This document shows, one piece after another, positions 21,357 through 31,599 of a DNA stretch of 64,000 nt. Source of the DNA: Odontesthes bonariensis (taxonomy: Eukaryota; Chordata; Actinopteri; Atheriniformes; Atherinopsidae); assembly GCF_027942865.1 (NCBI RefSeq), contig NC_134516.1, positions 24,945,322 through 25,009,321 of the forward strand. The letters are read 5' to 3'. The first letter of the stretch is position 1. The number at the start of each line of letters is the position of its first letter. The notes below the pieces were generated by a model. That model was not told the DNA's origin and did no database searches. It worked only from the letters and a program-made list of their open reading frames with translations. The translations under genes were made by a program, and so were the position numbers.

Positions 21357-21361
21357 GCCGT

Positions 21362-22130
21362 GTTTAATTGTATGAAATGCTTCAAAACACTGAACCATTT
21401 CTACACAACTGCTTCATACTGATTCAGTGGTTCAGACAGCTTTGATTTCCCATCACTAACTTAAAGTACAAAAGACTAAATAAATAAAACAACCAGACAA
21501 GAGAAGAAAAAAAACTGGGCAGTGAAGATACCAGGAAGTCAAAGAAGAAATAATCATACTGTTAGACAGGAAACTAAAGGACAGGAAAGGCATGGATCAT
21601 GATACTGGAGCACCCTGAAGCTGCGATACTCCAGTGCACAACACATCGTTTTGCTTTATGGTTGCTGGACATTTTTATGGCCTCTTTGTGGCCCCTTCAG
21701 TATGTCAACGTGACAACAAACTCATGCGTATGGCCGTACATGTGCAGGGCTCACATTTCATATTAGTTTTTAATGGCGGTGCTGTTATATCCCACAACTG
21801 TAGGGGGAGCTAAAGAGCAAAAAAGGCTAAATTCTCAGTGTGACCTTAATATTGCTCTATGAACAACGACAGCTCATAGGACAGCTGTAGCCCACCTTCC
21901 AACCCCGCAGTGGTTGTGTGATTTATTTATTTTTCTCTTGTAAAGAGTAGATGTCATAGTTTTCTTTCACTTGAAGGTTCCAGCTTGTCTTATGTCTGTC
22001 TGGGAACTGATTGGGAGACGTGTACCTTTTGGGTCACCTGTGCATGCACCTGTGGCAAGATGTACGCCAGCCATTTAAAACGTTTTCTTTAGACTGACAT
22101 TAGTCTCTGACTTTTTTTTTTTTTTACCAG
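21362..22130 (+). other. Presumed intron, no gene recognised
   Basis: No coding or repeat structure was recognised. It ends with an unusually long pyrimidine tract (T-rich, 22110-22125) and TTACCAG, the acceptor of the pyrin exon. Confidence 0.4.
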
Positions 22131-22421
22131 GAAACCAAGATGGATAAGAAGGGCCTCCTTAAAATCCTGAGCGCTTTGAGAGAAGATGACTTTGACAAAT
22201 TCGTTTGGCATCTACCAGATGAATCTTGGAACAACATCCCAGCCATCGCAAAGTCAGATCTGTCGAATGTGGAAAGACATGATGTGGTTTCTCTGATGGT
22301 GCAACATTTTGGTTTAACTGGAGCTGTGCAGGTGATGGAGAGCATTTTAGGGGACATGCAGCAAAATGCTCTCGTTGCTGAGTTGAGAAAACTGAGCACC
22401 GGAAAAGAGGATCAACCGTGA
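22131..22421 (+). CDS. Pyrin-domain (PYD/DAPIN) exon
   Basis: After TTACCAG the exon opens with GAA ACC AAG and ATG at 22140. About 85 residues have the six-helix pyrin pattern: LLKILSALREDDFDKFVWHL (helix 1), NIPAIAKSDL, RHDVVSLMVQHFG, AVQVMESILGDM and ALVAELRKL. Pyrin domains assemble homotypically, for example with ASC, in inflammasome signalling. The frame can end at TGA 22419-22421, or leave by a splice donor at CAACC|GTGAGA. Two readings are possible. It could be the first coding exon of a separate gene starting at ATG 22140, or an internal/last exon of the upstream FIIND gene; its 9 in-frame bases before the ATG and phase 0 match the phase-0 donor at 12728. Confidence 0.75.
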   Translation, partial: ETKMDKKGLLKILSALREDDFDKFVWHLPDESWNNIPAIAKSDLSNVERHDVVSLMVQHFGLTGAVQVMESILGDMQQNALVAELRKLSTGKEDQP

Positions 22422-23610
22422 GAGAGAAGTGGTGACATCAGTTGGACATTTTGGAGCGTTGAAGGAAGATAGTGAACTTCCTGCCACTCATCTGTCTCAG
22501 ACACAATGTCCTGAAAATTCAGGAAAAAGTTGTAAATTCTCAAAAGTTTGAAAAAAGAAGATTAATTGTCTTGGGCAAACTGTCCACCTTTTTCTACAAT
22601 GCAGATGTTAAATTTATGGGGATCTTAAGGTGGTATTGGAGCACGTGTAACGCAAATGTTTCCCTCGCATTAATCTGGCAAATTCAGCCAGTGGAGTAAA
22701 ATATTTCCCAATCAACCAGTAACTGCCCCTTGGAAAGGAGTGGGCGGTGATACCTCGGCAATGACAACTTCCTTTATACGGGACATTTCGTTACATGTAA
22801 ACCCAGAGTGCATAACAAGGATGAACCATTATCAAGCACGCTTTATACAATACATTCGTAGATAACCATACACAAACACACATATATGTACATATCCATA
22901 GTCATTTGCTGAAAACTCTGTTTTTAGGTAGTGAGGTCCTGTAACGGAGAAGCTGACCCTCACTGACTATTCATGTTTTTGAGTCCTCAGAGCTCATTTA
23001 CCTTGCAAGGATCAGCCTTACCTTATCAAAATGTTCCATGAGTTATACAATTGTAATCGGGTTGCACAGATGTATCGATCTAACCTCGGTGTCAGCCGAT
23101 GTTTAGCTTGTTGCCCGTAATCGTCAAAAAGGAAAACATAAGCCAAAAGCTGTTATCCAATTTTATGTGATGTTGCATTGACTTTGACTACTTCCATAGC
23201 AGACTATTTATTTTTAACACTTTGTTGGGTCAATCACGTACTGAAATGTCATTGAGTAGGTAATGATTTAACAGGCTAAAAGGGCTTTTTAATTATTATT
23301 CTTATTATTTTCAACATTGGCATCAAAATCCCCTCACAATTTCAACATCAACGTGCATCTGAAATTTGTCATCGACGTTCAGTTTAAGCAGATAATCTAT
23401 CGTTTGTTTGTATACTGAGAGTAAGAGGACTTTTTTATATATATTTCGCTTGAACTTTTTCAATAATCACTTGCTTGTGTTTATTTCTTTGTGTATAAAC
23501 ATGTTCAACTTTTTGTACTTGTGGTGGTCTCTGTCATTAAAACTGATAATTATGCAGAATTCATATAATGAAATGAATATATTCACATATTCTACATATT
23601 AAAAGTCATT
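22422..23610. other. No gene recognised
   Basis: AT-rich sequence without recognisable domains. No convincing polyadenylation signal stands close behind the pyrin exon. It ends where a truncated L2 begins. Confidence 0.4.
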
Positions 23611-23611
23611 C

Positions 23612-24380
23612 TGCTGTCACCAAAGCTGTCACCAAGGCAGCATTTTACCATCTCAGAAACATCAACAGAATTAAAGGTTTCCTCTCCCAAAAAGACCAGG
23701 AGAAACTCATCCATGCATTCATCTCCAGGAGACTCCATTACTGTAATGCTCTTTTAGCTGGACTTCCCAAAAAGAGCATTAAACATCTGCAGCTCATCCA
23801 GAACGCTGCTGCTAGAGTTTTAACTCGGACTAAGAGATCTGAACACATCACACCAGTTTTAAAATCTTTACTCTGGCTTCCAGTCAGTCACAGAATAGAT
23901 TTAAAAGCCTGCTGATGGTTTACAAATCCCAGAACAGTTTAGGCCCAAAATACATCTGTGATATGTTCAGAGAATATAAACCCAGCAGAGCTCTTAGATC
24001 CAAGGACTCAGGTCAGCTGGTCCAGTCCAGAGTCCAGACTAAACATGGAGAAGCAGCATTTAGCTGTTATGCTGCAAACAAGTGGAACAAACTGCCAGTG
24101 GAGATTAAACTTTCACCAAATGTAGACATTTTTAAATCCAGGTTAAAGACATTTCTTTTCTCATGTGTCTATGCATGAAATATCTTTTAACTTATCTAGA
24201 CTGTTGCCTGTTTTTAAATTCATTTAAATGATTTTATTTGTTTCTCTTTATATTATTTTATGTATTTTTAATGCTTCTTACACTCCCTGCTGCAATGCTT
24301 TTATTTTATGTAAAGCACTTTGAACTGTTTGTACATGAAATGTGCTATATAAATAAATTTGATTTGATTTGATTTGATTT
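23612..24380 (+). mobile_element. 5'-truncated L2 LINE, 3' end
   Basis: It is nearly identical to the 3' 0.8 kb of the LINE at 6440-9450, starting inside the reverse-transcriptase region (VTKAAFYHLRNINRIKGFL) and ending with TGTGCTATATAAATAAATTTG and a (TTTGA)n tail. It has the same frame break before MVYKSQN (23915). A dozen bases are doubled at the 5' junction (GCTGTCACCAA). It abuts the C-terminal side of the CACTA-like transposase relic. Confidence 0.85.
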
Positions 24381-24382
24381 AG

Positions 24383-27300
24383 TATTTCCACACCACTTAG
24401 CACATACATATGCTGACCTCTCTGCTCTAGATCCATCGATTGCATAAGTTACATTCAGGTGTGTTACACGTTTGCATGTCATGGCATAATAATCAACATG
24501 AGTGACACAAGGGTACATTTGCTGATACATTGTCAACAATGCATGTCTATCAGACTCATCCAAGATTATTGGGAGTAATGGAGATACAGGTACCACTTGG
24601 CCTTCACAGTTTTCAAAAAGAAGCTTTTCTGCAGCATATCAGTCGTGCCACTACTTGACAAAGTCCCAACAACCTCTCTTCCTAAAATTTGACCAAAATC
24701 ATTACCATAATCACATGTCCATGGCATATGAAGCTGTTGACTCTGATGAAACTGCCTCATAATTTGGATTTCTATTGTCCTGTTGTTGTTATTAAATTTT
24801 CCCAGCATTCCATTGAAGCGCTCAAATGAAAAACACCAAAAAGAATAAACTGGTCCGTAATCCAACATACATTCTTTCAAATGAAGGTGTAGATGCATGT
24901 TTGGGGTGCAGTGCAAAGGGCCAAAAAGAGTCACAAATTTTGAGAGAAATGATTGCAAGTACCCATCTGCTACCTCTAGTTTATTGATAGATATGACTCT
25001 GGAACAGAGTATGACACAAGCCTGCACAAAGTCAAACCACATGTCATAATGTCTCTCACTGATGACCCCCTTCAGACAAAACAGTGAGTAAATGGTTGTC
25101 CAGTTCTACCACTGATCAGCAGTAAATCCTGCAAAGCCAGATGAAATTCTTAAGGGAATTCTTCCAACCTGATGAGGTACTTTGATGTTTTCAACTCTAG
25201 CTTGAAGTTCATCCAGGCCTTTTGAAGTTAAAATTCCTAGTTCCGTCCAGAGTCTGAATACATGTTTGGCTGTACCAAGGAGAAGGTTATGCATTGGGTC
25301 TATGACAACAAATCTGATGGCGTCATAGTAACTCAAGTGAAAAAGTTCAGACCATCTAGCACCATACACACGTTCAATTCTTTTCTGTTCTACCTTAGTC
25401 TTTGCCCGCTTGTTTAATCCAGCATAGTGTTTGTGTGCCTGTGATGTACGAGGCTCCCATGAAGACCGGTCAAATCCTGAGTAGTCCATTTTTTCACCGA
25501 ATGCTTTCTTGCTGAAGGTCTTCAAACACTTGTGGCATCCTGCGAATATAAGTTGAATACAATAAGTCACATGTCCATTCAAGACACAGACATACAATGT
25601 CAGTTGAATGTTGAACATATACAGTGTGTGTGTGTGTGTGTATATATATTACCTCTGTATGCTCCATGGCCAACAAAACCCCCACATTTTCGAGTTGCAG
25701 GAATGTCTGATGAAAGACAAAGCAGAGCTGCTCGATACACCTGATGTCCTAAGAGGGAGCCGTCTTCCAGAATTATGCCATCCAGAGTGCCTGAAGCTCC
25801 TCTACTAAGGGGTCTAAGAAAGCATTGATGTTTAATGATGGCTCTTTTGGTCCAGGTATTAGCCCAACAAGAATCATATTTTCTTCTTTGAAGCGGTCCT
25901 CTCGAGGTAGATTCAAAATTACAAGTAAATGGCTCCAACTGAATAAGGTGCATCTTTGAAAGGTTGGAACCAGTCCACATTAAGCATCAAGGCAAAATTA
26001 TTGGGCACTGCTAAAAAAGGTTCTTCATTCACATACTGATAGTCCTGCCACACTTGTCCATCATATACATCTGCTAACATACCCTCAGGTATTGTCCGGT
26101 TCCGCCATGCTTCACATTTCTCTGCAAATCCAGGTCTTTTAACAAGTCCCTCCAGAGACTGTACAACACCATTGAAACAGTAAGAACGTATTGGATTAAC
26201 ATACTGTTTACCACTGGAAGAGACTACCTTTCGTAACAAAGCAGAGCCACATTTCTTCCCTAATGCAGACCTTTGATGCGGGTGATTGTAGAATGGTTTG
26301 CGATCGCAAGTCTTGCAAACCTTTGTGCCATCTTGTCTGGTTTCGTAGGTTTCTGCATGCGGGTATATACTCATACATTTTGGGCAGACAACATATTGTA
26401 AGAAGTTGTCACGGAGGATGCCAGTCCATTTCCTCAAGGTGAATAAAGTCTTTGGAATATTGTTTGCAAAAGCAGTAAGAGAGTCAGCACATAGAACATT
26501 TCCAATAATCCACATGAAGTGTTTGATGCACAGAAGAAGTGATGTGATTGCATTGTCAGAGATCTTAAAGGTTGACTGCCATGTCAAAAGCATGAAAGCA
26601 AGAAGTTTCATCATCAGGTCCTCTGGTTTTTCACTGGTGGACTGATCACCTCCATCTTGCACGTGAGCACCACTTTCACTCTGGTCATCAGCAAGGCTTC
26701 CCCCTTCATCTTCACACTCATCCTATGGAAATGTGACAAAACAACATTGACATTTACAATGCACACAGTGCCCATACTTAACACCTGAAACAACCACAAT
26801 CAGTGCATCATTGGCCACTTCAGATGGACCATCATTAACATGCAAATGAATGTGAAATGTGTTAAAATGCATTTTACCAGCTAGCTTTTCCAGCAATGAG
26901 CTTGATAAAAAAAAGGGCAGGGAATTTTAAAATGTGTCATTTTAGCAGTCATTTGAGCATTTTATAATTCCTTAACAATATGCTGAAAATAACATTATAT
27001 AGCAATAGTACTACAAAAGCAGTAAAATCATGCTTACCATAAAACATAAGTCTGCTTCATCTTGCTCAGACTCTGCATAGCTCACATCCAGGTATAGGTG
27101 AATGCTTTGGTCCTCTGGAAAACAAACCAATTTGTGTGATGAACAATTTGCCACCCCGTCCTTTCACATGGAAATACACTCAGAGTAGGTAGCCTTCAAC
27201 TATTTGCTAAACTGTGATGCTCACCATCATCTGAAGTTTCAGTCGCTGATTGAATATCCTCGTCTCCCAAGAAAAAGTCTATTTCTGGTCCCACAGCATG

Positions 27301-27950
27301 CATTTCACGTTCATCACCTTCTCCAACTCCAGCCAAGTTTGCTGCTGTGTTGTCTGGAAAAAGAAACGGTGCATAAGTACAGTGTACATAAATGACTCCA
27401 TAAACATGTCATGGTTTCTATTCCCCATGCATTGCCATTTGGGCTACATGTTAGTTAAAGCCAGTTTTGGGAGTGACACATTACACATGTGCATGCATCA
27501 GTAGCCAGTGTTGGGCAAGTTACCCTAAAACTGTAATGCATTAGGCCTACTGATTACATGTTACATGTTGAAATTTGGTGTGTCACAGGAATATGAAACA
27601 GCTAATGAAACAGCTCACACTCATATAAGCAACACAATATCTGCAGGCACATTTGAACTATCATATATGATGGGAGAGAGTGTGTGTGAAATTTAATTAT
27701 GAGTATTAAGTGCATGCACGCACAATTTTAGTCCATTTTTAAAAAATGAACATTGAGTTCGGCCCATGACATGCCCATCCACTAGTAACTAGTACACATT
27801 ACAGATTTTCTGTAAATACACATAAATTGTGATGCTCACCATAGAAGGTTTCAGTTACTGTTTCAATTTCCTCGTCTTTTTCTGGCTCCAACGAGTGCAT
27901 TTCACGTTCATCACCTTCTCCAACTCCAGCCAAGCTTGCTGCTGTGTTGT
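24383..27950 (-). pseudogene. CACTA/EnSpm-like (Tnp2-type) transposase, multi-exon relic
   Basis: Minus-strand exons with good splice sites are: 27950-27840 and its duplicate 27353-27225 (acidic N-terminal), 27114-27038, 26722-25653, and 25539 to about 24383. The large exons carry the Tnp2/transposase_21 pattern. There is a CPKCMSIYPHAE and KVCKTCDRKPF zinc segment, DIPATRKCGGFVGHGAYRGCHKCL across the last intron (kept below 20 residues here: GFVGHGAYRG then CHKCLKTF), VVIDPMHNLLLGTAKHVF, and SSGFAGFTADQW. Next comes CTPNMHLHLHLKECML with DYGPVYSFWCFSFERFNGML, leading to a DUF4218-like end. Defects: a frame break near 25770, TAG directly after ADQW (25106-25108), and a frameshift near 24600. 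The C-terminus is cut off by the L2 at 24380. It is not functional. Confidence 0.72.
27225..27570 (-). repeat. Exon-plus-intron tandem duplication, copy 1
   Basis: The exon 27225-27353 and the flank up to about 27570 (TGCCATTTGGGCTACATGTTAG, CCAGTGTTGGGCAAGTTACC, TTAGGCCTACTGATTACATG) recur at 27836-28160. The exon lengths are 129 and 111 bp, both multiples of three, so both can be spliced in frame. The CAGTGTTGGGCAAGTTAC stretch resembles a hAT-type terminal sequence. Confidence 0.72.
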
Positions 27951-28160
27951 CTGGAAAAATAAACAGTGCATAGGCCTAAGTACTGCGTACATACATTACT
28001 CTCATGATTTCTATTCCCCGTGCATTGCCATTTGGGCTACATGTTAGTTAAAGCCAGTGTTTGGAGTGACACATTACACCTGTGCATCAGTAGCCAGTGT
28101 TGGACAAGTTACCCAATAACTGTAAGGCATTAGGCCTACTGATTACATGTTACTGTCTTT
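27836..28160 (-). repeat. Exon-plus-intron tandem duplication, copy 2
   Basis: This is the partner of 27225-27570, with the exon at 27840-27950. It keeps the same splice acceptor (TTTTTCCAG|ACAACACAG on the minus strand) and donor (GGTGAGCATC). Confidence 0.72.
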
Positions 28161-28473
28161 TCAAAGTTTTCCCTCACATTACAATATTACTGTATTTAAA
28201 ATGTAAGGCATTAAACTATGTTTCCATTACTTTAATTAGTCTCGCCAAAATAACTGCATTTATGGATCCGCGAGTCGGATTCGTTTGTGACGATTTTCTC
28301 GCTCCACAAACCTAAAGCGCCCAGGTGCGTCCGAAAGTTAGGCAAATTCTCGGATGTTCACTGCCGTTCACAGTGACACAAATCCCTCTTTTCGTGCAGT
28401 GGATGTTGCTATCAGTAACGTGCAGTCATACATCTTCACACAAGGATGAAATAAATAAAGGAGGAGCAAGTAA
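28161..28473. other. No gene recognised upstream of the tRNAs
   Basis: The sequence holds no recognised coding exon. The 5' end of the CACTA-like gene may lie here but I could not place it. Confidence 0.3.
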
Positions 28474-28546
28474 TGTTTCCGCCCAGCTTCGAACTGAGGA
28501 CCTTTCGCGTGTGAGGCGAATGTGATAACCACTACACTACGGAAAC
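28474..28546 (-). tRNA. tRNA-Val (CAC)
   Basis: The 73-nt minus-strand sequence starts GTTTCCGTAGTGTAGTGG, has anticodon loop CTCACAC inside TTCGC/GCGAA, and ends GGGCGGAAACA. The T stem carries compensated changes relative to the vertebrate consensus (CTCAG paired with CTGGG, including a G-U pair), so the cloverleaf is intact. CCA is not encoded, as normal for eukaryotes. Confidence 0.9.
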
Positions 28547-28890
28547 TGAAGCCATGCCTATTGACTAGTGTTCCAGAAGCCAAAGAAAAAGGTAAGTTTT
28601 CCCAAATTTTGTTGCTAGCGGAAAGAGATTGTGGAGTCGCAACAAATTGAGTCAGAAGTGGGATTGTAACACACTCCTCTGGGAGAGCATGGATAAATAG
28701 AAGAATCGTAAATGAATATGCAAGAAGAAACCAAAAAAGATTCAACAAGCAACACAGAGGTGTGACATCACATACCACAGATCCTCTCAGCTGGAATTGA
28801 TCAATCGTGCAATCTAGTGTCATTTGACAACTGACTAGCCTACTCAACTCATCTTCTTTCCAGAACGCAACCATGAGAGCACACACCTGA

Positions 28891-28962
28891 AGGTTCCACC
28901 GAGATTTGAACTCGGATCACTGGATTCAGAGTCCAGAGTGCTGACCTTTACACCATGGAACC
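28891..28962 (-). tRNA. tRNA-Gln (CTG)
   Basis: The 72-nt minus-strand sequence has acceptor GGTTCCA/TGGAACC, anticodon stem CTGGA/TCCAG with loop CTCTGAA, and T arm CCGAG-TTCAAAT-CTCGG. The D loop reads TGTAAAGGTCAGCA, slightly off the usual form. It appears functional. Confidence 0.9.
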
Positions 28963-29113
28963 CCTTCCACAGTCAATTTACTCTCTCAGTCATGCAAATG
29001 CTTGACAATGAAAGGGTTTTAGCAACGTGATTTTTTTTTGTCAATTTTTCAGTGATACTCTTAAAGCTTGTATTCTCAGAATTGGCACGACAGTCAAGCA
29101 ACACATTCTGTAT

Positions 29114-29184
29114 CTTCTTCAATGGTCAAAGGTTAGAATCCGCCTGTCAAGCGGAGGAACAGGGTTCGATTCCTTGACCGAAGG
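29114..29184 (+). tRNA. Degenerate tRNA-Asp (GTC)-like sequence
   Basis: The anticodon arm CCGCCTGTCAAGCGG and T arm CAGGGTTCGATTCCTTG are recognisable. The acceptor strands (CTTCTTC against ACCGAAG) pair for only four bases and the D arm is poor. It is most likely a tRNA pseudogene or the head of an old SINE. Confidence 0.5.
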
Positions 29185-29640
29185 TTGCCATGTGATTGCT
29201 GCTGCTTGTGCTTTTTTGTTTGTGTGTTTGTTCTCTGCTTGTCTGCTTACAGGTGCTCCTGGTGCCTCTAAGGCTGGATTCCCCACAAAAGCCTTGGATT
29301 GTCTTCAGTTTTGTTTTTACAGGTGTAGCAGCTGGTTGTCTGATTTTTCATTGTTTTCTATCTTTGTCTCTTCATATTTCTGTTCCTTTTTTTCCCTTCT
29401 TCGCTCTCCCTCTCTCTCTGTCCCCCGGTCCGGTTCGGCACTATCACACTATCACATCATGTTAAGTATTGTAACAAAAATAAATAAATAAATAAGGAGT
29501 TGATGGGCATCAAGGGGAGCTTTACATTCATAAAGCTTCCCTTGGTATAGGAAATGTGTTTAGCATAAACGGTATTCAGATTACAATTCTGCTGCCATAA
29601 TGCTGGACAGGACAAGGGGTTTAAAATAAAATAAAAAAGT
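29185..29640. other. Unassigned, pyrimidine-rich with short (AAAT)n
   Basis: An open plus frame runs through TTTCTT/CTCTCT-rich DNA, which explains the lack of stops; no domain is visible. A short AAATAAATAAAT run lies at about 29475-29492. Confidence 0.4.
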
Positions 29641-29925
29641 GAGTGCTCATCAAACACAGCTCCAAAGCAGTCCTCAGGTCAGAGCCAGCCTTCTTTAGCA
29701 GTTTGCTCAGTTTCTTTGAGTCGCTGGCTCTGATGCTGCTGCCACAGCAGATGGTGCTGAAGAAAGATGCACTCTGCACCACAGACTTATAAGTGATATG
29801 CAACAGGTAAACTCCCAGGTGTTCCTCAGCCACCTCTTCTCCTGGGATGGAGACGCTGTTTGGCTTATTGGTGCTCCTCCTAAAATCAGCAGCTGAGGTG
29901 ATTATTCCCACACCAGGCCACACAG
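29640..29925 (-). mobile_element. Rex1-type LINE C-terminal fragment
   Basis: The minus-strand frame reads VSIPGEEVAEEHLGVYLL, then SVVQSASFFSTICCGSSIRA and DSKKLSKLLKKAGSDL. This is the pattern of the region after the RT palm in Rex1/Babar LINEs. The segment between the first and second parts is shorter than usual, so there is an internal deletion. Confidence 0.6.
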
Positions 29926-30825
29926 TGGCTGCCCACCTCCCTGCCTCTTGTCCTTCCTTCCCTGGTTACCTGTCAGATTTTATTACTCATTTTAAAAGCT
30001 TTGAATAGTTGGACGGTTGCCTCTGTCTATGATCTGTGAACTCCTTACTCCCCTGATTGCTGCTCACACGGCCCACTGTTTAATATAACTGAGCTGTTCA
30101 TTAGATGGAAATGAATCCCTGCATACTCCTAAAAATCACTTTATTTTGAGGCTTTTTCTTCAAATCAAAATCCCACTTTCATAATTACTCGGGACTCTTT
30201 GTAAAATGCAAATAAAGCCAGAAAAATATGATCTTAGAACTGTTAAAAAGTTATATCTAATTAGAAATAGTGCCAGTTCGGTGCCATCTGTTGGTTTCCT
30301 TAGCGAGGAAATAGTTTTTGAATTGCTCTGTATGAATGAATTGGATTCATTCTGATTATAATTACAATGAATTGAACTCCAATTGGCCTGAATTGGACTT
30401 TATTATTGAAGTGCCCTGAGATGACATTTGTTGTAATTGTAATAGTTTATTTTGGCAACATTTTAAACAAACTGACATTATTCTGTCTTGGGAAACACTG
30501 CTGGTGGAAAACATGATACTGGCTGCTGAAAAACTGGCAGAAGTGGACCTTCCAACGTGACAGTGACAGGAAGTAATCAGCTGAAGCCGTCCAGAGATTA
30601 ACAGAGAACACAAATCAACATTCTGGAATCCGGACTTCACTTCCATCCAGAATCTGTGGTTGGAACCACAGACCAGAAGAGACAGAACAGAAGCCTTCAC
30701 AAAGCTGTGATGTCATCACTGTAGTGACATCACAAGCGATGTCATCTCTGATCTTGTTTGACGTCACAAAGTTTATACAGGCCAGACATTTTCACTGCTT
30801 TTTCACAGTTGGTCAGGAGTTTATC
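29926..30825. other. No gene recognised
   Basis: No domain or structured repeat was recognised in this AT-rich stretch. Confidence 0.4.
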
Positions 30826-31130
30826 TGAAGAAACACGTCCAGTTTTTGAAGCAGATTTGAAAGTCACAGCAAACGGTTTTCACATCGCCTAAAAAACGAC
30901 CATTTCTGATGAGGCTCGGGCCAACAGCCGATGGATCAGCTGAAGGTCCAGATGCATCTCTCAGCTCCTGTGTCAGGTCTTTGCTGGATTTTTTCCTCTT
31001 TCTTAAGGACATCACTTTCAGATATTGTTCATCTTCTGTAGATAGTTTTTTAGGTCTGACACTTCTTCTTTTGTCCTCCACTTGTCCAGTTTCCTCAGAT
31101 GTTTTAAGGACACACTGCAGAGCAAGAGGC
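30826..31130 (-). mobile_element. Tc1/mariner transposase N-terminal remnant
   Basis: The minus strand from about 31120 reads KTSEETGQVEDKRRSVRPKK, then LSTEDEQYLKVMSLRKRKKSS and DLTQELRDASGPS, the paired HTH and GRPR-like hook region of fish Tc1 transposases. The usual GRPR motif is changed to SVRP. After LIRNGRFLG the frame degenerates and no DDE domain remains. Confidence 0.66.
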
Positions 31131-31410
31131 TGGAGCAGATTCTGGCAGGCGCTGACGCTCAGAACTGTGACAGCGACACAAAGGAAGCTCATTTAGAAAC
31201 ACCTCCTGGGACGTCTGAGGAGAGCCCATCTGCACCTGTTCAAAACGTGGCAAAGAAAGCCCTCAAAGTGTGTCCCGTTTGCTCTAAAGCATTTGATTGT
31301 GTCAGAACACTGAACAGACACACACAGTGCCACACGGACGATTGGCCCTATCACTGCATCCACTGCAACAAGCATTTTAAACACATGCACGGGCTGAAAA
31401 GACACCAGAT
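31082..31410 (+). pseudogene. C2H2 zinc-finger gene fragment
   Basis: A plus-strand frame encodes CPVCSKAFDCVRTLNRHTQCH, written in two parts as CPVCSKAFDCVRTL and NRHTQCH (one full C2H2 finger). A second finger follows, CIHCNKHFKHMHGLKRHQ, whose last histidine is lost at a junction near 31400. Upstream is a Glu/Pro/Ser-rich linker. It overlaps the Tc1 relic on the other strand only at its extreme 5' end. No linked zinc-finger exons were found, so it is probably a broken or partial exon. Confidence 0.5.
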
Positions 31411-31599
31411 TTACGCCATTTCACTTAGTCCACCAAGAAACATTGACGGCATCACCTTACTTTCTCCTTTCCAGCCACTTCCTGTATCTCCATGTTTATT
31501 TGTAATTTCCTTTGCCGAGCTCGGTCAACATTCACAAAAAAAAGAGTTAAATTCATCAGCCGCTTCAGTCAGATTGCCAAACACCTTATTGTCCTTTAT

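Larger units (their letters stand above)
13489..21361 (+). mobile_element. BEL/Pao LTR retrotransposon with extra 3' partial copy
   Basis: The whole structure is bracketed by a 5-bp target duplication GCCGT (13489-13493 and 21357-21361), the usual length for BEL/Pao. The order is: LTR 13494-13985, leader, gag-pol 14437-20403, a short purine tract before the second LTR 20542-21034, a repeat of the leader 21035-21260, and the last 91 bases of a third LTR (21266-21356). LTRs start TG and end CA. The two complete LTRs differ by two small indels and one substitution (AGAACGAATGG/AGAATGAATGG), so insertion was recent. A canonical TGG primer-binding site next to the LTR was not found. It sits in the intron between the last FIIND exon and the pyrin exon. 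Confidence 0.85.

Noticed and set aside
21261..21361. Third LTR-like segment first read as ordinary host flank
   Set aside because: It matches the LTR end and is followed by the GCCGT target copy, so it belongs to the element.
24345..24596. Separate minus-strand gene
   Set aside because: It is the frameshifted C-terminal continuation of the CACTA-like transposase, running into the L2 tail.
29027..29491. 154-codon plus frame with a hydrophobic C-terminus
   Set aside because: It crosses a tRNA-like sequence and pyrimidine-rich DNA; composition explains both openness and hydrophobicity.
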